A stretch of 64,000 bases of DNA from a virus: the IMG/VR virus record IMGVR_UViG_3300045800_000023, positions 1 through 64,000 of that record, one strand, 5' to 3'. Under the pieces are notes generated by a model. The model had not been told where the DNA came from. It searched no databases and saw only the letters and a program-made list of their open reading frames with translations. How positions within the stretch are numbered: the first letter of the stretch is position 1; each line of letters starts with the position of its first letter. A program made the translations under genes and the position numbers. This document shows, one piece after another, positions 47,119 to 55,630 of the stretch.

Positions 47119-47727
47119 CTAGAATGAAAGAGATAGCTGCAAACCGGCCCCAGGTTGCGTATTGGCCCAGATACCAGCATTCAGGGGGCCAAGTACCTTG
47201 CGCTCGACAAAGCCGCCTAAGACGAGCCCTGGGACGCCTGTAATGATACCTGTAGAGTTGTGACCGTAACCTCCCAAGATACCGACATGCCAATTTTTAG
47301 TGTTGTCAATGATTGTTGTCTTAGAATGTTCCTCTGCGCGGTAGTCGTCCAAGAGCTTCTTAAAATCTGTAATTTGGCTTACCTTTGTTTCGTTGGTGGT
47401 ATCTGTGTGTTGCTGTGAGTCAACGTGGGACTTGTCGGTCTCTGTCTCTGTCCTGGTACCGTCTGGCTTAATTGTAACTACCCTTACAACATCCCGGTCA
47501 ACAAACTTTGTCTTGTCTTGGACCTGCTTCAAAAGCTTGTCTAGATCGATTTGCTGAACAACCTGGGTGTTCTCATGGCGTGTCTCAACCACCTTGTCAA
47601 CAGTCACAATTTTAGTATGCTCCGGGGCCGTATACTTACCTCCTAGAAAAGCTCCAATAGCTACTAGAACAATAAAGAATGGCCCCTTAACAAACGCCTT
47701 CCAGTCTACATTCTTGAGGAAGTTCAT
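47119..47727 (-). CDS. Membrane-anchored protein with beta C-terminus
   Basis: This 202-residue protein has an N-terminal transmembrane segment (FFIVLVAIGAFLGG), a charged helical/coiled linker (residues 35-135), and a C-terminal Gly-rich beta segment (LGGYGHNSTGIITGVPGLVLGG...LQLSLSF) resembling small outer-membrane or porin-like strands. This layout suggests an envelope-spanning protein. No family recognised. Confidence 0.6.
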   Translation of the reverse strand: MNFLKNVDWKAFVKGPFFIVLVAIGAFLGGKYTAPEHTKIVTVDKVVETRHENTQVVQQIDLDKLLKQVQDKTKFVDRDVVRVVTIKPDGTRTETETDKSHVDSQQHTDTTNETKVSQITDFKKLLDDYRAEEHSKTTIIDNTKNWHVGILGGYGHNSTGIITGVPGLVLGGFVERKVLGPLNAGIWANTQPGAGLQLSLSF

Positions 47728-48810
47728 TTAGCCAATCTTTCGACGGTATTGAAAAGGAGTTTCCCCATTAAGCTGTACTGTGTAACGGTGACCAATGGTC
47801 TTGCCTGCATTACAAGTTTTGTTCCACTTCTTTGTGTCTGGGTCATAGCACTCGTCCCCCAACAGAAGAGTCTCTCCTACCTCTAAATTTCTGTACCGGG
47901 GCTCTTCAGGCGACTTAGCCTTCAGCTCATTAATCTCGGCCATTGCGTTGGCTAGCTGGTCCTTGAGGGTTTTTATCTCTGCCTCATAAGTATTTACAGA
48001 CACGTTATGTATGTCGCAAACATGTTTAAGAATCCCGGAAAAATAAGCAAAACGATTGTTGTCGATAGGCATACCCGTCAAATCACCATGGTGACAATTA
48101 CTTTGGATAACAACGTCCTTCTTCCTGCGGTAGCACTTGAGATTGGCTTGAAATTTTGATACAATGGCCCCAATGTTACCATTCTTGACGGTCTCCCAGT
48201 ATGGCTTCTCATAAGTGGAAAGCAGTACCTCGTCTCCCGCCTTGGTGAATTCGCCCGCCTTGAGGTAGAAATAGTTTGGGTCGTCAGGAAGCTTGTCTAA
48301 TTCTGGCTTGGCTGGTGATAAAAACTGTCGACGAAATTGTTCGGGACAGTTGTTCCCGAGATTGCAAAACCCAACGTCTCCAACCTTAGCCTTCCATTGA
48401 GGAAGGTGCCCTTCAGATAGATCCCAACCAAAACGAAAGAGCCTTTCGTCCCCTTCAACAATCTTCTCCCCGACATCCAAGTAACGGTGCGTGTTATCTT
48501 GCATACGGATGGGGCGGCGGTACACATACGTGTTTCCACAAAAAAGATTTGTGGGTTCGGCCTTACGTCCAGCATAGCCGTGACCAATTGGCGACCAATC
48601 AAAAACTCTACCAGCGCTATTGGTACACTGCACCTCATCACCTTTACAGACAATTTCTTCTTCCTCAAGAAAGCGATACACGGGCTTGGGCTTTGGCGGG
48701 TCTACATCCCAGCTATTGAACCACATATACTTAGGGGGTTCCGGAATCCTGATTTTATAGTTTCCGTAGACAAAAACGGGATTTATGAGGTCATAGGGGC
48801 TATTTGCCAT
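47728..48810 (-). CDS. GE..GDE repeat-family protein, copy 5
   Basis: This 360-residue protein has clear modules: YRFLEEEEIVCKGDEV...YRRPI, HRYLDVGEKIVEGDERLF...RRQFL, YFYLKAGEFTKAGDEV...YRRK and YRNLEVGETLLLGDECYD...YRRKI. A predicted helix (YEAEIKTLKDQLANAMAEI) separates modules three and four. The full-length last module begins YRNLEVGE and ends at the C-terminus with YRRKIG, giving a module size of about 58 residues. AAGGAAAG precedes the ATG. Function unknown. Confidence 0.7.
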   Translation of the reverse strand: MANSPYDLINPVFVYGNYKIRIPEPPKYMWFNSWDVDPPKPKPVYRFLEEEEIVCKGDEVQCTNSAGRVFDWSPIGHGYAGRKAEPTNLFCGNTYVYRRPIRMQDNTHRYLDVGEKIVEGDERLFRFGWDLSEGHLPQWKAKVGDVGFCNLGNNCPEQFRRQFLSPAKPELDKLPDDPNYFYLKAGEFTKAGDEVLLSTYEKPYWETVKNGNIGAIVSKFQANLKCYRRKKDVVIQSNCHHGDLTGMPIDNNRFAYFSGILKHVCDIHNVSVNTYEAEIKTLKDQLANAMAEINELKAKSPEEPRYRNLEVGETLLLGDECYDPDTKKWNKTCNAGKTIGHRYTVQLNGETPFQYRRKIG

Positions 48811-48812
48811 GG

Positions 48813-49382
48813 TTATTTCTTTCCTTTTCGTCTTTTTGTTTGTCCTAAGATGCCGTCAGCGAACCCGTTTTTACAGGTGTCTTCGGCGGTTAAGTAGGTA
48901 TCATTGTCACACAGGTCTTTGACTTCGTCAATGGTTAATTCAGATCTTTCAGCTAATTTTTCGTAGTACTTAAGCGTCAAGAAGTTTTCTTCCTGCAACG
49001 CTCCACGTACCTTTTCCAGGGGTCCGTTAAAGGCACATGTGCCGTTGTGCACCATAAAACGGCAATTGGGTGAAAGCAAGCGGGTATCACAGGCCTGCAA
49101 AATCAATGATGCAATAGACATACACTCGCCATAACATTGTGCAATAACTTTAGATCTCGTGAGGCACAAAGCATCGTAGATAGTCCACCCGGCCCCTTCC
49201 TCGCCCCCACCACTGCTAATAATCAACGTAATGTTCCCCCTCCCAACTCTGTCCAGCTGCCTCAAGGCGACAACTACCTGGGAGGCCACCTCTATATCAA
49301 CGGCCCCAAACAAGTAAATCTCTCGGGCATCTTCATCCATCGTTACGGTAACAGTGTTCATATCTACCTCACATAATGCCAT
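48813..49382 (-). CDS. ClpP-like serine protease
   Basis: This 189-residue protein has the ClpP fold pattern with all three catalytic residues in place: Ser89 in GECMSIAS, His112 in FMVHNGT and Asp161 in NDTYLTAED. AAGGAGTATC precedes the ATG. Phage ClpP-like proteins often mature the capsid, but this one is in the replication block on the minus strand, not with virion genes. It could degrade host or defence proteins if it finds an unfoldase; no Clp ATPase is in the window. Confidence 0.82.
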   Translation of the reverse strand: MALCEVDMNTVTVTMDEDAREIYLFGAVDIEVASQVVVALRQLDRVGRGNITLIISSGGGEEGAGWTIYDALCLTRSKVIAQCYGECMSIASLILQACDTRLLSPNCRFMVHNGTCAFNGPLEKVRGALQEENFLTLKYYEKLAERSELTIDEVKDLCDNDTYLTAEDTCKNGFADGILGQTKRRKGKK

Positions 49383-49390
49383 GATACTCC

Positions 49391-50863
49391 TTATTCAATG
49401 TTGGAAATGTCTGTGATATTTCTGTCGGGGTTTACCCAGTAAGGCAATTCACCTTTCAAAGACTCCCACTTTTGACCATTCTTGCTTAGGTGACCAACAG
49501 AATAGTAAGGCGAATACGTGTTGGTGTAGGTGTTAAAGAAGGTCATCCCCGTGTAGTACAATAGGCCTCCATCCAATCGTGACTTAACGGCTTTAATCAA
49601 AGTAGGAGACCCAATGGCCCTAGAGTCAGCTGAGGTGATACCTTCGCACTTAGACATCATGATGCCAGTGGTGGCAGTTTTGAACAAATTGGAAGCGCCG
49701 TGGAAGTCTTCCATCTCGGGAACAAGCCCCTGACTTCTACCAGATTTTTTCAAGTGGGCGACACAAATTACTGGAATCTTCAAGACCTGGGCGGTTTGCC
49801 GGACCCTCTTAATCAAAGCTGATAATTCAGCGACTTCATTCCTGGCATCCAGGTCGACGAAGTGAATATGGTCAAGAACAATAAGCCTGGACTGCCCCTT
49901 CAGACGATAGACGGCCCTATCAAAATCTTCCATGTCAAAATCAGTCTTTGACCGGTAGTAGGCATGTAGGGTCGAGTATTGGTCTGTAAATAGCTTGTCC
50001 GCTTTGTCTCGGTACTGGTCTAGCTCTGCCTTCAGTAGATTTTGCCTCCACCGTTTGTAGCTAACCATTCCCCTAGGGGCGCCTGGGTTCTCTTCTTTGT
50101 ACCACAGGGCCATGTACCCATACTTAATACGTCGTTCAATTTCGTAAGGTTCGGCCTCTAGAGCAAAATAATGTACAGGGAATTTCTTTTCCCTGGCAAC
50201 TTCACTGGCGATTAGCTTCGCCATTTCTGTCTTCCCAGCCCCAGAAGTAGCACCCAATAGGATGACATCTGTCGGGAGGATCATTCCTAAGGCATCTTGG
50301 AGAAAGGTACAGCCAGCATAAGGAACCGCCATCTTTGCGTCCTCGTCCCTATCGGCTTCTTCTTCCTTTACCCGGTCAGCGACTGACATAAACGTATCCG
50401 CCTTCATTCCGCATATTGAGTCTATCCTTTGTAAGGCCACAGCGTTGCTTTGCCATAGCTCGAATGATTTTTGATAACTGTTTGAGTTGAAATTCTCCTG
50501 TAGATCTTTGATTGAAACGAAGATAATTCTGGCTTTAGCCCAGTCAGATAGTTTACTTTCTAGGACATCCCAAGGGTGGTGTTTCTTTGACTCGACGCAT
50601 TTAGCTAAAGATCTCTTTGTCGCCTCTTTGATTAAATCGTCTTTGATTGTATCCAATAGCTCTTCCATGGAGTACGGGGCTCGCTTGTATGTCTTGCGGA
50701 ACTCAAGGATTTTCTTGAAGGCTTCCCCAATTGGTGGCGAATTTATCCAGGCTGGGGTCAAGCCGAAGTCGTCTAGCTGGTCCCAAATTTTGGGTTGCAT
50801 CAGCGCGTGACCAATTACGGCCTGCTGCTGCGGTTCAGAGAGGTGGATAGGTATGTCAGACAC
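49391..50863 (-). CDS. Replicative DNA helicase (DnaB/gp41-type)
   Basis: This 490-residue protein has the DnaB layout: an N-terminal domain starting SEPQQQAVIGHALMQPKIWD, then an SF4 RecA core with Walker A GATSGAGKTE, FALEAEPYEIERR, Walker B RLIVLDHIHFVD and an arginine-rich C-terminal motif. It unwinds DNA at the fork as a hexamer. The primase gene lies directly upstream in the same operon. Confidence 0.88.
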   Translation of the reverse strand: MSDIPIHLSEPQQQAVIGHALMQPKIWDQLDDFGLTPAWINSPPIGEAFKKILEFRKTYKRAPYSMEELLDTIKDDLIKEATKRSLAKCVESKKHHPWDVLESKLSDWAKARIIFVSIKDLQENFNSNSYQKSFELWQSNAVALQRIDSICGMKADTFMSVADRVKEEEADRDEDAKMAVPYAGCTFLQDALGMILPTDVILLGATSGAGKTEMAKLIASEVAREKKFPVHYFALEAEPYEIERRIKYGYMALWYKEENPGAPRGMVSYKRWRQNLLKAELDQYRDKADKLFTDQYSTLHAYYRSKTDFDMEDFDRAVYRLKGQSRLIVLDHIHFVDLDARNEVAELSALIKRVRQTAQVLKIPVICVAHLKKSGRSQGLVPEMEDFHGASNLFKTATTGIMMSKCEGITSADSRAIGSPTLIKAVKSRLDGGLLYYTGMTFFNTYTNTYSPYYSVGHLSKNGQKWESLKGELPYWVNPDRNITDISNIE

Positions 50864-50888
50864 GAAAATCCATTCTACGCCTTAGGCG

Positions 50889-51899
50889 CTAAAAAGTCAA
50901 CGGCTTCAGCCAAATATAAAGCTTCCCCTTCACCATAGGTTCAGCTGCTAAGATTGCCTTAAAGGCATCTTCCATGGACAAAGACCCAAGATCGACCTTG
51001 CCCTTTATTCTTTCGGGGAGTCGAATTAGACGAATGTCTACGCCATTTCCTAGCTTATCAAGTAGCGGGTCAAGTTCGGAAAATGCGTCGGGGTCTAGGC
51101 CCACATAGACGGTTTTGACGCCAGACCTAAGAAGAATCGCAACGTGGGCCGACGAGATAGCCTTCCCCATTGACGCAACGTTACCTTGATTAAAAAGGTG
51201 GCATTTTATACAGTCAATTGGCCCCTCACACAACACCGCCGCATCGGCCCCCTTCAGCCGGTTGGAAAACATAAACGCCTTGTCCCTAGGCAAATCAGGA
51301 GACGACCACGTTTTAGGCCTTTCTTTGATTACATCGTCAACTAGAACCCGGTTAGGATCTATTGTCCTGTACTGCCAACCCAGGAGGTCTGTCCCAACCT
51401 GCACTGGGAAGACCACAGCTCGATTCTGGGGTGAATATCTGATTCCGTAGAGGGTTGCTATCTCTAGGGGTATCCCACGGCCCTGTAGGTAGTCCTGGCC
51501 GCTTTTGGCGCCTGGTTCAACAATAGGTATACAATGGTAGGGCCATGTAAGTACAGGTAGTTTTTCCTCCTTAATCTCTTCATCTTCTTCCTGGTCAAGG
51601 AAATCTTTCATCTTTAGCTCAAGATACCCAGACCGTACTTGAGCCGACCCATACAAACTTTCCTTGACCTGTTCTAGCGGAAGGTCTGTCAGTTCAATTA
51701 TGGCATATTCAACATTGCCACCAAACCCCTTGTCAGTAACGCACCTAAAACACCTGAACCTACCATCACTTTTCCTAATGTATAATTTGTCCTTACCCCC
51801 GCACAAAGGACAATTGAACAAAAAGGACTTGGAGTTCTCATGAAAGGACAACCCCAAGTCCCTTATGTACTGTGCCAATTTGTTTGGCGACAGTTTCAT
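50889..51899 (-). CDS. DNA primase (zinc ribbon plus TOPRIM)
   Basis: This 336-residue protein has an N-terminal zinc ribbon (CPLCGGKDK...FRCFRC, residues about 30-55) like CHC2/T7-type primases and a TOPRIM domain with the acidic motif LCEGPIDCI and YVGLDPDAF. It makes RNA primers and probably pairs with the DnaB-type helicase downstream. It overlaps the recombinase stop by 1 base. Confidence 0.85.
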   Translation of the reverse strand: MKLSPNKLAQYIRDLGLSFHENSKSFLFNCPLCGGKDKLYIRKSDGRFRCFRCVTDKGFGGNVEYAIIELTDLPLEQVKESLYGSAQVRSGYLELKMKDFLDQEEDEEIKEEKLPVLTWPYHCIPIVEPGAKSGQDYLQGRGIPLEIATLYGIRYSPQNRAVVFPVQVGTDLLGWQYRTIDPNRVLVDDVIKERPKTWSSPDLPRDKAFMFSNRLKGADAAVLCEGPIDCIKCHLFNQGNVASMGKAISSAHVAILLRSGVKTVYVGLDPDAFSELDPLLDKLGNGVDIRLIRLPERIKGKVDLGSLSMEDAFKAILAAEPMVKGKLYIWLKPLTF

Positions 51900-53035
51900 T
51901 ATTCGTCGTCTTCAGGGGCTTCGAATTGCTGCTCGGCTACATGCTCTGGGATAACAATAGAACCAGTGGTCTTTTCTCGTTCCAACAACCCCGCCAGGAT
52001 AATCTTTTGTAAGTCTGGGCGTGTAGCTAAGGCATTTAAGACGGCAGGCTTGCCATTAAACTGTTCTGACCCGATTACATAAACCAGTTTATTGGGCCTA
52101 CCAATTACCCCCCAGTTCTTTCCTAGACGGAAGATTTCTTCATGTTGATTGACAAACCCTTTCGTATAGTCGAAGGTGGCCTCGGCTTGACGGTTAGCGG
52201 GACCAAGCGTATTCCCTGACATAAAGAATCGAATCTTGTGACCAGTACGTTCAGCACTGTCCTTGCCTTCTGACATGTCCAGCTTGGTTTCGTCAACTAA
52301 CTTGTTGTCCAGTTCATCAACATTACCGGTCTTGGTAACGTTGCGTTCCACGTTCAGGATGAATTCGCAGAGGTGCTTAACCGCCATGGCGGCTGCGGGC
52401 TTCTTCTTGTTGCCACGCATAATTTCGGCCTGGTCCATCTCGTCCCTGGCGTGGGCCGTAAGGTACAGGTGGATGCGGTTTTTAAACAACATCTCCCTCA
52501 TTGACTGGAGACCGATTTGGAGGGTCATTGCGTGGTCTCCAATTTGGAAATTGGAAACCGACTTCTGAACAGCTGTTCTACGCCCCATTAGCATCGAAAT
52601 CGAATCGATGCCCATAAGCTTGACGTTCCCTCCCTGTTGAATAATGTCCAGGACCTCACTGTTGATAAGGTCGAATACCTTTTCTGGCTTGTTTGTTTGA
52701 AACACGATATAGCGGTCAAGGTCGATTCCATAGGCGGCTGCATGTGCATCGTCCAGCTGACCATCATCTCGGAATTCGGTATCAAACTTGATGGCGATGG
52801 AGTCTTTCCACTTTTGGTGCATCTGACCAACCATGTCATAGAACAATACCGACTTACCTGCCTTTTGTTCTCCCCAAGCTAGCGTAGTATAGCCAAGAGG
52901 AATACCGTGATTTTTGCCCCATAGCCAATTAACCCCTGGGCTGGATGACCTCAATAGGTTGTCGGGGGCCCACACATCAAAGCGTTCAGTGACAGCGTTC
53001 TCTAGATTCCTTAACTTCATCGCGAATTTATTCAA
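51899..53035 (-). CDS. RecA/UvsX-like recombinase
   Basis: About 378 residues. GIPLGYTTLAWGEQKAGKSV gives the Walker A site, and MGIDSISMLMGRR Walker B with a downstream loop; QIGLQSMREML and YLTAHARDEMDQ follow. A UvsX/RecA-type strand-exchange role fits the context of primase, SSB and MazG-like genes. The TTG at 53035 is favoured because AGGAG lies 7 bases upstream; the ATG at 53020 is the alternative. The C-terminus is acidic (EAPEDDE). Confidence 0.8.
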   Translation of the reverse strand: MNKFAMKLRNLENAVTERFDVWAPDNLLRSSSPGVNWLWGKNHGIPLGYTTLAWGEQKAGKSVLFYDMVGQMHQKWKDSIAIKFDTEFRDDGQLDDAHAAAYGIDLDRYIVFQTNKPEKVFDLINSEVLDIIQQGGNVKLMGIDSISMLMGRRTAVQKSVSNFQIGDHAMTLQIGLQSMREMLFKNRIHLYLTAHARDEMDQAEIMRGNKKKPAAAMAVKHLCEFILNVERNVTKTGNVDELDNKLVDETKLDMSEGKDSAERTGHKIRFFMSGNTLGPANRQAEATFDYTKGFVNQHEEIFRLGKNWGVIGRPNKLVYVIGSEQFNGKPAVLNALATRPDLQKIILAGLLEREKTTGSIVIPEHVAEQQFEAPEDDE

Positions 53036-53045
53036 CTTCGTTCTC

Positions 53046-53120
53046 CTATCGTAATAGACAAAGGGCCAGAAAAATTGCCGCCAAGATGACAGCTCCACAA
53101 ACTTCCGCGTATTTTCTCAT
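53046..53120 (-). CDS. Tiny membrane protein, 24 residues
   Basis: MRKYAEVCGAVILAAIFLAL forms one transmembrane helix. The start overlaps the stop of the MazG-like gene (ATGA). Small, but its tight fit between coupled genes and clear hydrophobicity support it. Confidence 0.45.
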   Translation of the reverse strand: MRKYAEVCGAVILAAIFLALCLLR

Positions 53121-53488
53121 GCCAACTTACCGTGCATGTGCGGACGGGTTTTGTTGTATTCGTTTTTGAGGTGAATAGCCCGACCAATATCGATACCTAA
53201 AGCGTAAGCAGTGTCGAGCGCCCTAATCACAATGTCAGCCAGCTCCTCTTCCGCACAGGTAAGATTGCAGGCTTTGTCACATTGTTTGCCCAAGCTTCCC
53301 TTACGTGCAGCTTCCCACAATTCAGACACTTCACCATGTAGATTGGCACAAAACACGGCCATACGATCTAAGGTCACCGATTCGCCGTTCAACCTTGCAG
53401 AATATTCTGGGTGAAACCCTTTCTCCCAAGCTAATGTGTAAACTTCTCTGGCCACATCTGAAAATATCTGTTGTTCTGTGCTGTTCAT
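53117..53488 (-). CDS. MazG-like nucleotide pyrophosphohydrolase
   Basis: This 123-residue all-helical protein has HGEVSELWEAAR, then EEELADIVIRALDTAYALGID, and ends KNEYNKTRPHMHGK, the E-x-x-E and E-x-x-D metal-binding pattern plus C-terminal signature of MazG-like proteins. It hydrolyses NTPs to NMPs, possibly lowering dUTP or alarmone pools. It overlaps the upstream gene by 4 bases. Confidence 0.8.
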   Translation of the reverse strand: MNSTEQQIFSDVAREVYTLAWEKGFHPEYSARLNGESVTLDRMAVFCANLHGEVSELWEAARKGSLGKQCDKACNLTCAEEELADIVIRALDTAYALGIDIGRAIHLKNEYNKTRPHMHGKLA

Positions 53489-54054
53489 AGTGCTCTGAAT
53501 CCCGGTGGTAGGTCGTCATCCGACGATTTGACGATGGTTTTAGGAGCCGCGTATGGGTCTGGCCGATTAGCATCCCCATATTTCTGGCCAGGCAGGTTTC
53601 TGTCGCTTACCAATTTCTTGACGCTGTTGTAGGCGTTATAGAAGGCCTCCATTTTACCACGCAACGTGTCTAAAATAAAGGAAATTTCGTCCAATATGTC
53701 TTTTGTTGCTTGTACTTGAGGGTCTTTTTGAACAAAAGCAGCCCTTAGGTCGGCACTGGCTTTAGTATGTCCAAGTTTTTGTAAGGCCTCCTCAGTGCAG
53801 GCGAGTTTGGCGTCAGCAATTGCGTTTTTGTGATGGTTGTCGGCAATGTTCTTTTGGTAGGTCAATTGAGTAACAGACCTATTGAGCTTAAGCCACGTTG
53901 CGTTAAATGTAGACAACATCTCAGGAGCCGTAAATTGATTAACAATTGCGACGTCCTGAAGCCTCAGTTCAGCCTGTACAATTTCCTCAATGTTGATAGC
54001 AATCTTGGCCTTGCCATCCCCAGTAGGAACCATATAGTTCGTTTCTTCGTTCAT
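53485..54054 (-). CDS. Helical protein, possible recombination accessory
   Basis: This 189-residue, mostly helical protein has no recognised family. Its C-terminus ends DDDLPPGFRAL, and the SSB-like protein two genes upstream begins DDNELPPGF, a shared short motif. Lying between the recombinase and SSB genes, it could be a UvsY-like mediator; that is inference from position only. Confidence 0.55.
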   Translation of the reverse strand: MNEETNYMVPTGDGKAKIAINIEEIVQAELRLQDVAIVNQFTAPEMLSTFNATWLKLNRSVTQLTYQKNIADNHHKNAIADAKLACTEEALQKLGHTKASADLRAAFVQKDPQVQATKDILDEISFILDTLRGKMEAFYNAYNSVKKLVSDRNLPGQKYGDANRPDPYAAPKTIVKSSDDDLPPGFRAL

Positions 54055-54296
54055 ATATAGTGCTTTCTGTCGTCAACGATACCGTCTATGTAGGGCCCAG
54101 AAGGCCAATTTAGCTGGTAGCGGGTGATACATGTGCTATCCATTTCGTAAGATGGCCAGTGAACAGACACGGCGGATACAATATCTCCTGTTTTTTGATT
54201 TGCCCATTGATGTGGTGTTCCGAGATACTTCCAGTTGCCATCTGGAAATATTTGACGCAATTGATCAATAATTCTAATACGTTTTAGCATAATCAA
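54051..54296 (-). CDS. Hypothetical 81-residue protein
   Basis: Begins MIMLKRIRIIDQLRQIFPDG, soluble and basic. No family recognised. It lies just downstream of the SSB terminator hairpin and overlaps the next gene by 4 bases. Confidence 0.5.
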   Translation of the reverse strand: MIMLKRIRIIDQLRQIFPDGNWKYLGTPHQWANQKTGDIVSAVSVHWPSYEMDSTCITRYQLNWPSGPYIDGIVDDRKHYI

Positions 54297-54342
54297 AAGA
54301 AAGGCTAGCCAGAGACGAAAGGAGCACCGCCCCTGGCTAGCT
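54289..54342 (-). terminator. Intrinsic terminator after the SSB-like gene
   Basis: On the minus strand GCTAGCCAG, a 20-base loop and CTGGCTAGC form a perfect 9-pair stem, followed by CTTTCTTTTG. It lies 11 bases after the SSB stop and would limit read-through into the downstream recombination genes. Confidence 0.65.
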
Positions 54343-54352
54343 GTATTAGTTG

Positions 54353-55381
54353 TTAACCCCAGAGATCGTCGTAGTTCGCTGCTGGAGCGGCCTTAGGTGC
54401 TTCTGCGGGTGTAGGAGCCGGGGCTGGCTTAGGGGCCTCCGCTGGGGCTGCCTGGGCCGCTGGAGCGGGTGTGGGGGCTGGGGCTACAGACGCACCGCTG
54501 GGGACAGCACCAGTGTAATCGACTTCCTCGTCGACCGGTTCGTCGTTCTTCTTGCCAATCTCAAGAATCCGGTCCACTTCTACAGGGTCGGGGCTACCCT
54601 TGCCAAGCTTGTCTAGCTCTACCAAGGCTACTATCTGGTCTACCCGAATAAGGTTCTGGTTCTTTAGGGTCACCAGGTCGGGAAGACGATTGGAGGCTTC
54701 GATAAGCTGCTCATTTGAAATTCGGTAGACATCCTTGATTTCGGAGCCGTCTTTCTGGACAATCCGGTTGACGACCGCCTTGTCAGAGGTAGGGGACGCC
54801 TTGCCGGTGCGGATAAACCGGAACCAAACTCCCTTACGGCCAGCTGGCTTAATAAGCTCGTCAGTCCCAGGGTAAGTTTGCTTGCGTAGCTCTTTCATCT
54901 CAGCCTTTAGGCTCTTGACGAAGTTGTAAGGGGCGTGGAAGATACCGAATTGCCCTTGCTTATTCATAACAGGGATGCGGAACTTGCCGTCGAGGCCGTG
55001 GGCATCCTTCCAGGCAAGGAGCTGTTTTCCTCGTTCAGAAGTGGGGTCAGCGGCCTTTAGCTTATCAATGAATGGGGTGCGGTATGTACAAACCGGACAC
55101 TCAGTGCTAATAATACCGTAGTTCTTTTCCTGGATACATAGGAACGGATGGTAAGCCTTCTTGGAGGGGTCCTTTGCGTTGACTCCATTCCAGCCATAGT
55201 GAAGTGCCCAATACAGACCGATATCATCAATCTGTAGCATCGACTTCATTGCTGGAAGGACAAGAAGGAGGTGTTCGTCTGTCTCACCGTCCTTAATGTT
55301 CTTGAACTTCCAATTTTCGTACTTCTGGGTAGACCCGCTTGGGTCTGCAAATCCTGGGGGTAGCTCGTTGTCGTCACTCAT
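54353..55381 (-). CDS. Single-stranded DNA-binding protein (gp32-like)
   Basis: This 342-residue protein has a core with HPFLCIQEKNYGIISTECPVCTYRTPF (zinc-type cysteines) and basic patches, then a Pro/Ala-rich flexible linker (residues about 295-335) and an acidic aromatic tip DDLWG. That organisation is typical of SSB/gp32 proteins, where the tip recruits partners. It lies upstream of recombinase, primase and helicase and ends in a strong terminator, so it may be expressed at high level. Confidence 0.7.
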   Translation of the reverse strand: MSDDNELPPGFADPSGSTQKYENWKFKNIKDGETDEHLLLVLPAMKSMLQIDDIGLYWALHYGWNGVNAKDPSKKAYHPFLCIQEKNYGIISTECPVCTYRTPFIDKLKAADPTSERGKQLLAWKDAHGLDGKFRIPVMNKQGQFGIFHAPYNFVKSLKAEMKELRKQTYPGTDELIKPAGRKGVWFRFIRTGKASPTSDKAVVNRIVQKDGSEIKDVYRISNEQLIEASNRLPDLVTLKNQNLIRVDQIVALVELDKLGKGSPDPVEVDRILEIGKKNDEPVDEEVDYTGAVPSGASVAPAPTPAPAAQAAPAEAPKPAPAPTPAEAPKAAPAANYDDLWG

Positions 55382-55630
55382 TTACTTCTTCTCCTTTTTG
55401 GTTTTCTTCTTCGGTTTTAGGTCTTCGACCTTATTCTTTGCTTCTCGGGCCTCTTCGCCCATTTTGAATTCTGGGTATGTGGCGGCAAAATCAACAGGGG
55501 ACATCCCAAGGAAGTCATAGCGAACGGAAAGAATCTCCTCCAAATACTCCTTGCGTTCTTTATCCGGCATCTTCCCCAGCTCGTAAATGAACGAGTAAAT
55601 CCTGGGTTGGCTATCAGTCAGTTTGTTCAT
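55382..55630 (-). CDS. Hypothetical 82-residue protein
   Basis: Helical protein with a lysine/glutamate-rich C-terminus (LKPKKKTKKEKK). No family recognised. It directly precedes the SSB gene in the operon and overlaps the upstream gene by 17 bases. Confidence 0.55.
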   Translation of the reverse strand: MNKLTDSQPRIYSFIYELGKMPDKERKEYLEEILSVRYDFLGMSPVDFAATYPEFKMGEEAREAKNKVEDLKPKKKTKKEKK

